Positions 31,033-36,638 of a stretch of 36,638 nt of DNA are shown one piece after another. Under the pieces are notes generated by a model. The model ran no database searches and had not been told where the DNA came from. It saw only the letters and a program-made list of their open reading frames with translations. How positions within the stretch are numbered: the first letter of the stretch is position 1; every line of letters starts with the position of its first letter. The stretch lies in the NCBI GenBank assembly GCA_903870905.1, contig CAIQEU010000051.1:1-36638 (forward strand), written 5' to 3'. The position numbers were made by a program, and so were the translations under genes. The DNA comes from an uncultured Actinomycetes bacterium (GTDB lineage: Bacteria; Actinomycetota; Acidimicrobiia; Acidimicrobiales; RAAP-2).

Positions 31033-33095
31033 GTCGAGGCCAAGAGGGTGCGCTGCAGCGCCCAGTAGTGGTCTTCGGTGCTTTGGGCAGGGTGGAGGCC
31101 CCCTTCGAGCGCATCGAGCGCTGCGAGATGGTGCTGCCAACGGCGTGCGAGTGCGGTCACGTCGCCCCGAGCGGCGATGACCGACAGATCAACTCGGAGG
31201 AGGCGCTCTGAGCACCCTGTGACCATGGACGCTCGCTCGATGAGGAGCGCACAGAGGTCGAGGTGCCCGAGGTCGAGGCCAATGGCCACGGCGCGTTCGA
31301 CCGCCACGGTGAGGTCGTCGGCGAATGTGAGCAGCGTCCCTTCGGCGGCGAGCCACTCCCAACCGAGGCGCACGGCACTCGCCGGTGGACCATCGATGAG
31401 CTCACAGGCTGCTCGCACGCTGGCCAGGACGAGGACGGGATCCTCAGTTGCCGCCGCCACGTCGAGGTGCGTCATCGCTTCGAACAAGTCGCAACGCACC
31501 GCTCCGCTCAACGTGTAGCGACCAGCTCGAGTGGCGAGGGGGAGCCGTGGTGAGCCATCCGCGGAGATCCCGAGACTCTGGCGAAGGGCAGAGAGGGTAT
31601 TGGCGAGGTTCTTGGCCGATCCATCGCCGTTGGCGGTCGCAAAGACCGCGCTGCGGAGACGATCGCCGGTGATGGCCTCGCCGCGGTGGAGCGCGAGGTA
31701 GGCAGCGACTTCAACCGCTCGCCGTTCCCGTCGTGGCTCGAGCGAAGTGGTGAGTCCGACGATTCGGGGCTCAGGGGTGAGGAGTCGAATCCATGGTTCG
31801 ACAGGGCGCACTTCCTCAGCCGGTGCCGCTGGCGGGGATGGTTCCGCATCGAGCAGTTCGGCGAGGAGGGCGGTGGTGGGAGCGATGGTCGGGTCATGGG
31901 GTCCGACGCCACTCGCGTCGACCACGCAGCTGACCAATCGGTGTTGGATCGTGCTCGGGAGGACCGAAGGGTCGGAGAGGAAGAGCACGGCAGCGCCCTC
32001 GTCGAGGGCCCGGACGGCCTCGTCAACGCTCGAGCAGGCAACCGTTGGTCGACGGCTGTTGATGGCGTCGATGATGAGGAGTTGGAGGTCGACGAGCGCT
32101 CGTGCATCAGGTCCGTTCAGGTGGACGACGGTACCTGGTGGGAGGACCCACAGGGGCGTCTCGATCGGGGCGGGAGCACCTTCGTTGGCGACCATCGGCA
32201 CCGAGCCCGGCGTTTCGCTGAGCGAGGAGAGCAGTGCCTCGTGTGCCCCTGCCGCACAGGCTTCGCTGCCAACGAACGCCGATTCTGCAGCGCCGAGGTC
32301 GATCCGGGCACCCCGCCGCCGTCGACGCAGTGCCCCAACTCTCGCGGCCAGCGCCACGACGCCAATGCCCACCATCTGAATGAGGTCCTCGGTGCTCGCG
32401 TGCACGGTGCGGTTGCCGTGGTGGTGGCTGGTGCTTGGAGGAGGCGTCTCTTCGCTTGGCGGTCGGTGGTGAACCGGCGGGGGAGTTGCGCTGCGAGCGG
32501 GGTTCGACGGTGGCGTAACGGCCGGCAGGAGCAGTTGCCAGCCCACGTCGATCAGGCTCGGGTTCGTGAAGGTCACCCCGTTCGTCATGGTGTGACCAAG
32601 GTTGAGCGAGGCGAGGGTGCGCCACTTGAGTGGGTTGCCGAGTTCGGTCGCGGCGATGGTCCAGAGGCAATCTCCAGGGCGGACTCGGTAGATCCGGGGC
32701 GACGTCGGGTGTGTGGTCACCACCATCGGGGTATCTGGGTGGGCGAGGGTGACGGCGCCATTCGGCCGGAGCGGAACGGCTGCCGACGCCGTTCCGGTGA
32801 GTGACGGGAGGAGTCCAAGCAAGCTCATCGAGAGCGCCAACCGTGTGGCCACCCCACCGAGTAGGGAGGTGGCGGGCCGCGTCTGTTCTCTTGCGGATCT
32901 CACGCCGAGGGCAACCGTCGTCAAAACGACGGTCCAGCAGGACCAGGCGAGACCGAGGATGATCCACCACGAGAGCGTCCACCACCTCGGGTGGCCAACG
33001 GGGTCTGCTGCGGTCAGTGCCACGAGCACGCCGCTGACGGCGACGATGACGACGACAGCGACTGCGAGGTCGATGACGGCTCGGCGCCTGCTCAC
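31029..33095 (-). CDS. Transmembrane LysM-BTAD regulator
   Basis: The 688-residue product joins an outside sensor to an inside regulator. Three membrane helices (about 7-29, 40-64, 85-107) lead to an outer LysM peptidoglycan-binding domain (about 135-191, YRVRPGDCLWTIA). A Pro/Ser/His-rich stalk and a fourth helix (237-256) followed by ALRRRRRGAR come next. A cytoplasmic region ends in a winged-helix domain (about 440-535) and a BTAD helical domain (535-688), as in SARP-type activators. Charges on the loops fit the positive-inside rule with LysM outside and BTAD inside. Similar proteins are known in Actinobacteria, but their target is unclear. GGGAGG lies 6 nt before the GTG, which overlaps the upstream gene's stop (GTGA). 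Confidence 0.85.
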   Translation of the reverse strand: MSRRRAVIDLAVAVVVIVAVSGVLVALTAADPVGHPRWWTLSWWIILGLAWSCWTVVLTTVALGVRSAREQTRPATSLLGGVATRLALSMSLLGLLPSLTGTASAAVPLRPNGAVTLAHPDTPMVVTTHPTSPRIYRVRPGDCLWTIAATELGNPLKWRTLASLNLGHTMTNGVTFTNPSLIDVGWQLLLPAVTPPSNPARSATPPPVHHRPPSEETPPPSTSHHHGNRTVHASTEDLIQMVGIGVVALAARVGALRRRRRGARIDLGAAESAFVGSEACAAGAHEALLSSLSETPGSVPMVANEGAPAPIETPLWVLPPGTVVHLNGPDARALVDLQLLIIDAINSRRPTVACSSVDEAVRALDEGAAVLFLSDPSVLPSTIQHRLVSCVVDASGVGPHDPTIAPTTALLAELLDAEPSPPAAPAEEVRPVEPWIRLLTPEPRIVGLTTSLEPRRERRAVEVAAYLALHRGEAITGDRLRSAVFATANGDGSAKNLANTLSALRQSLGISADGSPRLPLATRAGRYTLSGAVRCDLFEAMTHLDVAAATEDPVLVLASVRAACELIDGPPASAVRLGWEWLAAEGTLLTFADDLTVAVERAVAIGLDLGHLDLCALLIERASMVTGCSERLLRVDLSVIAARGDVTALARRWQHHLAALDALEGGLHPAQSTEDHYWALQRTLLAST

Positions 33096-33715
33096 GACGC
33101 ACCTCCCAGGGTGATGGCGTAGGGGACGGGAGTCGTGGCGCTCGTCGAGACCGACACGGAGCAGCCGACATTCGAAACGGTGGTGCGCACGGTTTGACCT
33201 GCGGGCACGCCGAGGGCACTCGCCCCACACACGCTCAACTCGATCAGCGCAGATCCGTTGTTGGCGACGACCAGCGACGGCGGCGTCGAAGTCTCGGGGA
33301 TGGCGTAGATGGCGGTCGCTGCATCAGGAGCGACGAGGTAGCCCGACCACGTGGGCGCGGTCGATGCCGCTTGGGTGATGGTCACCGGCTCCGTGGTGGT
33401 GGTCGCCACGGGGGTCGTTGCCGGCAGCACGGTCGGCGACGAGTGTGGTGCTGCGCTGCGAGACCGATGTACCACCGCCACCGTTGCGTCGGCATGGGGA
33501 GACGAACGGTGAGCGGCAACGGCCTCCGTCGAGCGTGGTGCGCTGCTGGTGGCAACGCTCTGAGGACGGGCAGGTAGAACCTTCGTCGAGTGAGCGCTCG
33601 ACGGCAGATCTGGCGCCACGATCCGTGCACTCGGGGCGCTCAGGCCGAGGAACGCCAGGCAGAGCGACGCCGTGGTCAGCCCTGCCCACCCCAACGGAAC
33701 CCGTCGCTCGCTCAT
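33092..33715 (-). CDS. Membrane-anchored or secreted Ser/Thr-rich protein
   Basis: I do not recognise this 207-residue protein. It has one N-terminal membrane or signal segment (about 8-30), an outer Ser/Thr/Pro/Ala/His-rich stalk of about 80 residues, and a small beta-rich C-terminal domain from about residue 125. That domain holds two cysteines (in ELSVCGAS and SNVGCSV) that could form a disulfide outside the cell. The start ATG has GAGG 8 nt upstream, which overlaps the stop of the previous gene. It is coupled to the LysM-BTAD gene, so it is likely a partner of it at the cell surface. Confidence 0.75.
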   Translation of the reverse strand: MSERRVPLGWAGLTTASLCLAFLGLSAPSARIVAPDLPSSAHSTKVLPARPQSVATSSAPRSTEAVAAHRSSPHADATVAVVHRSRSAAPHSSPTVLPATTPVATTTTEPVTITQAASTAPTWSGYLVAPDAATAIYAIPETSTPPSLVVANNGSALIELSVCGASALGVPAGQTVRTTVSNVGCSVSVSTSATTPVPYAITLGGAS

Positions 33716-33719
33716 GCCG

Positions 33720-34463
33720 TCACCTCGTGGGCGCTCCCGGTGCGGAGCGCCGTGGCGGCGACGCTAGGTCGGCCGCCTCCAAAATGGCACGCGCCCCAGC
33801 TTCTGCCGCGGCCACGGCTCCTCGACGAGAGGTACCGAGGAGCGCTGCCAACTCCGACCACGTGAGGTCCATGCCAGCACGGCCGACGACGGCGGTTCGC
33901 TCCTTCGCATTCTGGAGAGAAGCCGCTGCTCGCACGACGTCCTCGGCTGATGATCGCGCCCCCGAAGGATCAGCGGGTTCGTGGTCGCTCGTCAGATGGG
34001 TGGCAAGCGCGGCCCGATGGGTCTCACCGATGCGGCGGAGGCGACAACGCACTGCGGAGAGGATGTCCGGTCCGGCATACGGGCGGACCTGGCCGCCCCA
34101 GGCGGCGATCACCTCATAGGAAGTGGAGATGGCGTCGAGGAGGAGTTCTCCGCCACTCGTCCAGGGGCCGCCTGCACCCCACGACAACGCCCGGCCAACG
34201 CCGAGGAGTCCCGGGAGGAGCGCTTGGACGAGGGCTCGACGGGCGAGGTGGTCGTCGCTCGAGCGGACGAGGAGTGCGGAGAGGACTGCCATGCGCTCGA
34301 GCACGGGGAGGGGTCCCGCTTCAGCTAGCGCGGTGGCGAGGCCGAGGGCTGCGATCCCCGGTGTCGTCTCGTCGAGGGCTTGGAGGAGCGTGCGGCCCTC
34401 CCGTGTCCGCTCAGTGCAGATCCAGTCGATGGTCAGGTTGGTGATGACGGTGGTGGTATCCAT
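33720..34463 (-). CDS. Unknown protein with C-terminal HTH-like segment
   Basis: This 247-residue protein is soluble and mostly helical. I recognise no family. Near the C-terminus DLTWSELAALLGTSRRGAVAAAEAGARAIL looks like a helix-turn-helix of the sigma-region-4 type, preceded by a helical segment (DVVRAAASLQNAKERTAVV). It heads the three-gene operon with the surface protein and the LysM-BTAD regulator, so a regulatory role is plausible. The start is uncertain. The ATG at 34463 has no RBS or -10 box; a GTG at 34535 in the same frame has GAGGG 7 nt upstream but would add a Gly/Arg-rich N-terminus. Confidence 0.7.
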   Translation of the reverse strand: MDTTTVITNLTIDWICTERTREGRTLLQALDETTPGIAALGLATALAEAGPLPVLERMAVLSALLVRSSDDHLARRALVQALLPGLLGVGRALSWGAGGPWTSGGELLLDAISTSYEVIAAWGGQVRPYAGPDILSAVRCRLRRIGETHRAALATHLTSDHEPADPSGARSSAEDVVRAAASLQNAKERTAVVGRAGMDLTWSELAALLGTSRRGAVAAAEAGARAILEAADLASPPRRSAPGAPTR

Positions 34464-34556
34464 GGCCAAACGGTGCGTGCACCGGCACCCACCGGAGTTC
34501 CCTCGCCGCCCGGCGAGGTGGGTTGACGTGCCCACGATGGTTCCCTCATCGCCGTC

Positions 34557-34562
34557 TACGCT
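34557..34562 (+). promoter_or_regulatory. -10 box of a small conserved-type gene, leaderless
   Basis: TACGCT is followed by 6 nt and the ATG at 34569. A TTGACG at 34523-34528 is too far upstream (28 nt) to be its -35. Confidence 0.45.
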
Positions 34563-34568
34563 GAAGCA

Positions 34569-34928
34569 ATGGATCTTGAAGCCTTCTATGAAGCCAACGA
34601 AGCCCGTCGCACCTCAGAAGAGGTGGAGTTCGGTGACTCGTGGACGACTGCTCATGGGCACGCGTTCCAGCTCAGCTGGATTGCGGCGACCGGCGAGCTC
34701 TACTTGATGGCTGATGATCCCAACTCGCCGAGCGTGGACATCTTCGGCGACATCGTCCCAACGCCAGAAGCGACCTCTGAGCTGACCGTGACCGTCCTCG
34801 GCACGGTGGCAACCCTCGAAGAACTCCACGGCATCCTCGATGGATGGGCCGACGCGCTCGACGCCCCAGGGAGCCTCTCGTGGCTGACGGCGCGCCTCGC
34901 TGCGCGTGGCGTGACGTCGCAGAAGTAG
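34569..34928 (+). CDS. Hypothetical small acidic protein
   Basis: The 119-residue product is acidic and well folded in appearance. It opens MDLEAFYEANEARRTSEEV and has a strand-rich middle (FQLSWIAATGELYLM, DIFGDIVP, ELTVTVLGTV) and a helical C-terminus (LEELHGILDGWADAL, SWLTARLAARG). No catalytic motif or membrane segment is seen, and I do not recognise a family. Codon use matches the core genes here. The ATG follows a TACGCT box by 6 nt, so it has its own leaderless promoter, divergent from the HTH-like gene. Confidence 0.8.
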   Translation: MDLEAFYEANEARRTSEEVEFGDSWTTAHGHAFQLSWIAATGELYLMADDPNSPSVDIFGDIVPTPEATSELTVTVLGTVATLEELHGILDGWADALDAPGSLSWLTARLAARGVTSQK

Positions 34929-35234
34929 TCGCAGCGGACGTCTGTGACCGGCACATCGAAGGACTGGTATCGGTGTCCGATGTGGGTGATCTCATCACGA
35001 CCTCATGACGAGTCCACGGTTGTCCATGCGATTTCCTGCACGGCTAGGAGAACGTGATGTCGACCAATTTCAAGCGGCGAGCGGTGTGAATCGCACTGGG
35101 AAAGTTGGAGGCTCTATCAAAGCCAGTGCGATTCAGGTTGACACTGAGGCAACACCAGGAGGGCAAGACTTGAACAAGAGCAGTGGTCAAGGGCATCATC
35201 CCCAGCTGCTCGATGTGGAGAGAGCGCTCCCGGT
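34929..35234. other. Gap before the accessory gene
   Basis: This 306-bp stretch is less GC-rich than its surroundings. It holds a 13-bp inverted repeat and a possible small ORF, both listed separately. A frame from 35005 to 35238 stays open for 77 codons, but its N-terminal part does not look protein-like. No promoter was recognised with confidence. Confidence 0.4.
35087..35135. repeat. 13-bp perfect inverted repeat
   Basis: TGAATCGCACTGG (35087-35099) and CCAGTGCGATTCA (35123-35135) are exact inverted copies with a 23-nt spacer. The spacer holds TTGGAGG. It could be an mRNA hairpin, an operator or a recombination site ahead of the accessory gene. Confidence 0.75.
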
Positions 35235-35238
35235 ATGA
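35170..35238 (+). CDS. Possible 22-residue coupled small ORF
   Basis: A perfect AGGAGG (35157-35162) lies 7 nt before a TTG that opens a 22-codon frame encoding LNKSSGQGHHPQ and further residues. Its TGA overlaps the ATG of the next gene (ATGA), the usual form of translational coupling. It may be a leader peptide for the accessory gene, or the end of a longer frame. Confidence 0.35.
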   Translation: MNKSSGQGHHPQLLDVERALPV

Positions 35239-35837
35239 CCATGGAAGCATTCGAGCAATTCGTGGCTGTAGCCATGGAGGGGGAAGGTCTAGTCGTATCG
35301 TCTGCCGTCAAGTTCTTCGTGAAGCGCAAGACCAAGAAGCAGATCCACGACGAATACCAGGAGCATGGCTACGAGGTAGACCTCGTGGGCGCCAACAGCG
35401 AGAAGTTGGTCCTAGCGACCGTGAAGTCCTTCTTCGGCTCCAGGGGAGTTCAGGCTCGCGAAGTCACTGGTGTCTCAGGATCGACGGGTGCGTATCGCCT
35501 TCTGAATGATCCAGATCTCCGTGCTCAAGTCATTGCAAAGGCACATGATCGATACCAGTACCCAGTAGCGAAGATATTCCTACGCCTCTACGTCGGAAAG
35601 TTTGCGGGGAAGGGGGGTGCAGACGAAGCTCCCATTCGGGAGTGGTGTGGCAGGCAGGAGTTGCAGAGTGGACCGATCGAGGTCTTTTCGGTGAACCAAG
35701 TTGTTAAGGAAGTCAAGAAGGTCGCCGCTCGGCGGACGTACATCAACAACCCTAGCATCGTCGCCTTGAAAGTTCTGCAGGCGACCGGGGATCTCGATCT
35801 TCAAAGTGTTGCGAGCCAAGACGCTGCAGAAGATTGA
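35235..35837 (+). CDS. Unknown accessory protein, possible nuclease-like fold
   Basis: I do not recognise this 200-residue protein. The N-terminal half (FEQFVAVAMEGEGLVV, then YEVDLVGANSEKLVLATVKSFFGSRGV) has the helix-strand-strand pattern of restriction-endonuclease-like folds, with Asp49 and Lys64 in places like those of a PD-(D/E)XK site. The Glu expected two residues before the Lys is Thr62, so activity is doubtful. The C-terminal half is basic and helical (VVKEVKKVAARRTYINNP). Codon use and base composition are less GC-rich than neighbouring genes, a sign of transfer. GGAGAGAG lies 10 nt before the ATG at 35235; an ATG at 35241 is also possible. Confidence 0.7.
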   Translation: MTMEAFEQFVAVAMEGEGLVVSSAVKFFVKRKTKKQIHDEYQEHGYEVDLVGANSEKLVLATVKSFFGSRGVQAREVTGVSGSTGAYRLLNDPDLRAQVIAKAHDRYQYPVAKIFLRLYVGKFAGKGGADEAPIREWCGRQELQSGPIEVFSVNQVVKEVKKVAARRTYINNPSIVALKVLQATGDLDLQSVASQDAAED

Positions 35838-35840
35838 GGG

Positions 35841-36107
35841 TTATGGCCATTGGATATGAATGGTTTCGTGGTCCGGTGTTACGTATCGGACGGACCCCGA
35901 GACATCGCCCACCTGTTCCTGCAGCCAATACTGCAGCCAATACTGCAGCCTGAGGAGTAGACCCCGAAGGTCCTCTGCGGAATGTGGTGGACGATCACTC
36001 AGCTCAGACCAGAACAGCCGGACCTCGATGGAATGCGATGGACTTGGGATCAACAATCCCAAGGTGCCGGGATCGAGACCCGGGCGGCCCACGTTTTCCC
36101 TGGTCAC
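35841..36107 (-). CDS. Possible small ORF running out of a tRNA-like fragment
   Basis: An 88-codon frame ends close to the stop of the convergent accessory gene. Its first part (VGRPGLDPGTLGL) is what one gets by reading a tRNA 3' end on the reverse strand. The later part (SIEVRLFWSELSDRPPHSAEDL, and VTPDHETIHIQW at the end) looks like true protein sequence, interrupted by a 12-bp tandem repeat that gives LQYWLQYWLQ. It may be a degraded or chimeric gene left by an integrated element. No RBS was seen, and an internal start is likely if it is expressed. Confidence 0.3.
   Translation of the reverse strand: MTRENVGRPGLDPGTLGLLIPSPSHSIEVRLFWSELSDRPPHSAEDLRGLLLRLQYWLQYWLQEQVGDVSGSVRYVTPDHETIHIQWP
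35919..35950. repeat. 12-bp tandem repeat, 2.7 copies
   Basis: CTGCAGCCAATA occurs twice in full and then as CTGCAGCC. It is in a short gene-poor stretch and could vary in copy number by slippage. The 12-bp unit keeps the minus-strand frame open. Confidence 0.85.
36041..36091 (+). other. tRNA 3'-end-like fragment, possible att site remnant
   Basis: The stretch has a hairpin (CTTGGGAT/ATCCCAAG) like an anticodon arm. A T-arm with stem CCGGG/CCCGG and 7-nt loop ATCGAGA follows, then a GCGGCCC acceptor-like strand and a discriminator A. The first T-loop base is A instead of T, the anticodon loop is not standard, and no D-arm or 5' acceptor strand is found upstream. It is therefore not a working tRNA. 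Such 3' fragments are left when an element integrates at a tRNA gene. Confidence 0.45.
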
Positions 36108-36244
36108 AGGCTTGAAGGTTATGAAATAGGCGTCAAATGTAGCGGCGGGTTCGAAGGGTAAGCGAATTCGAGGAGCCCCAGAGCGAATCTGTCACCGCAA
36201 GGTAGACGACGCCTCATCAGGTCGTCGATGCATGGTCCGTTGCG
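36108..36244. other. Intergenic stretch, nothing recognised
   Basis: No coding frame, hairpin or promoter was recognised here. It follows the tRNA-like fragment and precedes the stop codon of the phosphotransferase gene on the minus strand. Confidence 0.4.
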
Positions 36245-36638
36245 TTACCCGATCAAGCTGAGCGTGAACTGCGTGGCGATGTTGTTCGTCCGCATGTCGC
36301 TGTCGGCGGGGAGCACCCCAGAGTCGACGAGGAGGTCCGAGAGGCGAGCCATGATGACGGCGAATCGGAAACCTGCGAAGACCTCGTAGTAAGCAACGTC
36401 GTGCATGGTCTTTCCGAGGAGCGTTTCGTAGCGCTCGATGGTCTCCTCGCGTGAACCGAATCCGCCGAGCAGGGGAAGGCCGAGGCCCTCGGTGAACTGC
36501 CGGTTGAAGTAGAGCCACCACCCGAGGTCGAGCTCTGCAGGGGCCAGTGACGCCATCTCCCAGTCGAGGACCGCGGCCGGGCGAAAGTCCTGCCAGATGA
36601 TGTTGCCAATGCGAGCATCGCCCCACGACAGCACGAGG
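36245..36638 (-). CDS. APH-family phosphotransferase, 5' end outside window
   Basis: The 131 visible codons are the C-terminal part of an aminoglycoside-phosphotransferase (APH/ACAD10-like) kinase-fold protein. LSWGDARIGNI is the catalytic loop, with the Asp as base and Trp in place of the usual His of HGD, a variant known in this group. AVLDWEMA holds the metal-binding Asp, and DLGWWLYFNRQF follows as in other members. Such actinobacterial proteins are mostly of unknown substrate and often linked to acyl-CoA metabolism rather than drug resistance. The N-terminal ATP-binding lobe lies beyond the right edge. The stop is TAA at 36247-36245. Confidence 0.88.
   Translation of the reverse strand, partial: LVLSWGDARIGNIIWQDFRPAAVLDWEMASLAPAELDLGWWLYFNRQFTEGLGLPLLGGFGSREETIERYETLLGKTMHDVAYYEVFAGFRFAVIMARLSDLLVDSGVLPADSDMRTNNIATQFTLSLIG

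Noticed and set aside
31686-32804. 372-codon plus-strand frame
   Set aside because: It is antisense to the LysM-BTAD gene, whose domains are clear.
35005-35238. 77-codon ORF ahead of the accessory gene
   Set aside because: No RBS or -10 box is seen at its ATG, and its first part is not protein-like. Only the last 22 codons have a good SD, and those are listed separately.
34929-35838. Retron or toxin-antitoxin pair
   Set aside because: There is no reverse transcriptase, and the small upstream ORF shows no antitoxin features; the inverted repeat alone is not enough.
36000-36091. Complete tRNA gene
   Set aside because: Only the 3' half fits. There is no 5' acceptor strand or D-arm at the right distance, and the anticodon loop lacks T33.
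36245-36638. Aminoglycoside resistance gene
   Set aside because: The fragment fits the broad APH/ACAD10-like group, whose members in Actinobacteria are mostly not resistance enzymes; nothing here points to drug resistance.

Overview
The window is about 36.6 kb of high-GC, densely packed bacterial chromosome. The gene set points to an actinobacterium, most likely of the Acidimicrobiia type: a fused PafBC regulator, an HrcA/CIRCE-controlled Ruc-like zinc-ribbon chaperone, an F420 biosynthesis gene (cofC), a transmembrane LysM-BTAD regulator, a free-standing Lys/Ala/Pro histone-H1-like protein, and many genes whose start codon lies 6-8 nt after a TANNNT -10 box, which is the signature of leaderless mRNA. 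The lineage call is inference from gene content; there is no rRNA gene here.

Layout. 1-4.9 kb: MFS transporter divergent from tldD-tldE (modified-peptide protease), then a ruc-like gene behind a CIRCE operator, and moaC (molybdopterin). 4.95-6.9 kb: pafBC, a DNA-damage transcription activator. 6.95-9.8 kb: an isolated conjugation pair, a MobF/TrwC-type relaxase and a VirD4-type coupling protein, facing each other with overlapping 3' ends. 9.8-10.2 kb: H1-like protein. 10.2-15.6 kb: cofC and a GH38 alpha-mannosidase on the minus strand, divergent from an acyl-CoA synthetase and ribonuclease HII. 15.7-21.9 kb: a peptide ABC transporter, with fused DppD-DppF ATPases converging on the permeases dppC/dppB and a large solute-binding protein. 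22.1-23.8 kb: YfcH-type epimerase and an alpha/beta hydrolase. 23.9-27.5 kb: a NYN ribonuclease with Lys-rich linker and S1-like tail, exonuclease III, and a short UvrD-type helicase. 27.6-31.0 kb: alpha/beta hydrolase, a membrane-anchored MurF-like ligase and D-Ala-D-Ala ligase. 31.0-34.5 kb: a three-gene minus-strand operon ending in a LysM-transmembrane-BTAD protein that could sense the cell wall and regulate transcription. 34.6-36.2 kb: an accessory stretch with an unknown nuclease-like ORF, an inverted repeat, a 12-bp tandem repeat and a tRNA 3'-end-like fragment. The right edge cuts an aminoglycoside-phosphotransferase-family gene.

How genes may work together: the peptide importer genes form one uptake system split over both strands. 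MurF-like plus Ddl make and attach D-Ala-D-Ala. pafBC, xth, the UvrD-like helicase and possibly rnhB belong to DNA repair. The items most worth a second look are the orphan relaxase/coupling-protein pair, the NYN-S1 ribonuclease, the LysM-BTAD one-component regulator operon, the MurF-like protein with a membrane domain in place of the usual substrate domain, the CIRCE-ruc unit, and the symmetric divergent leaderless promoter at 1309-1327.
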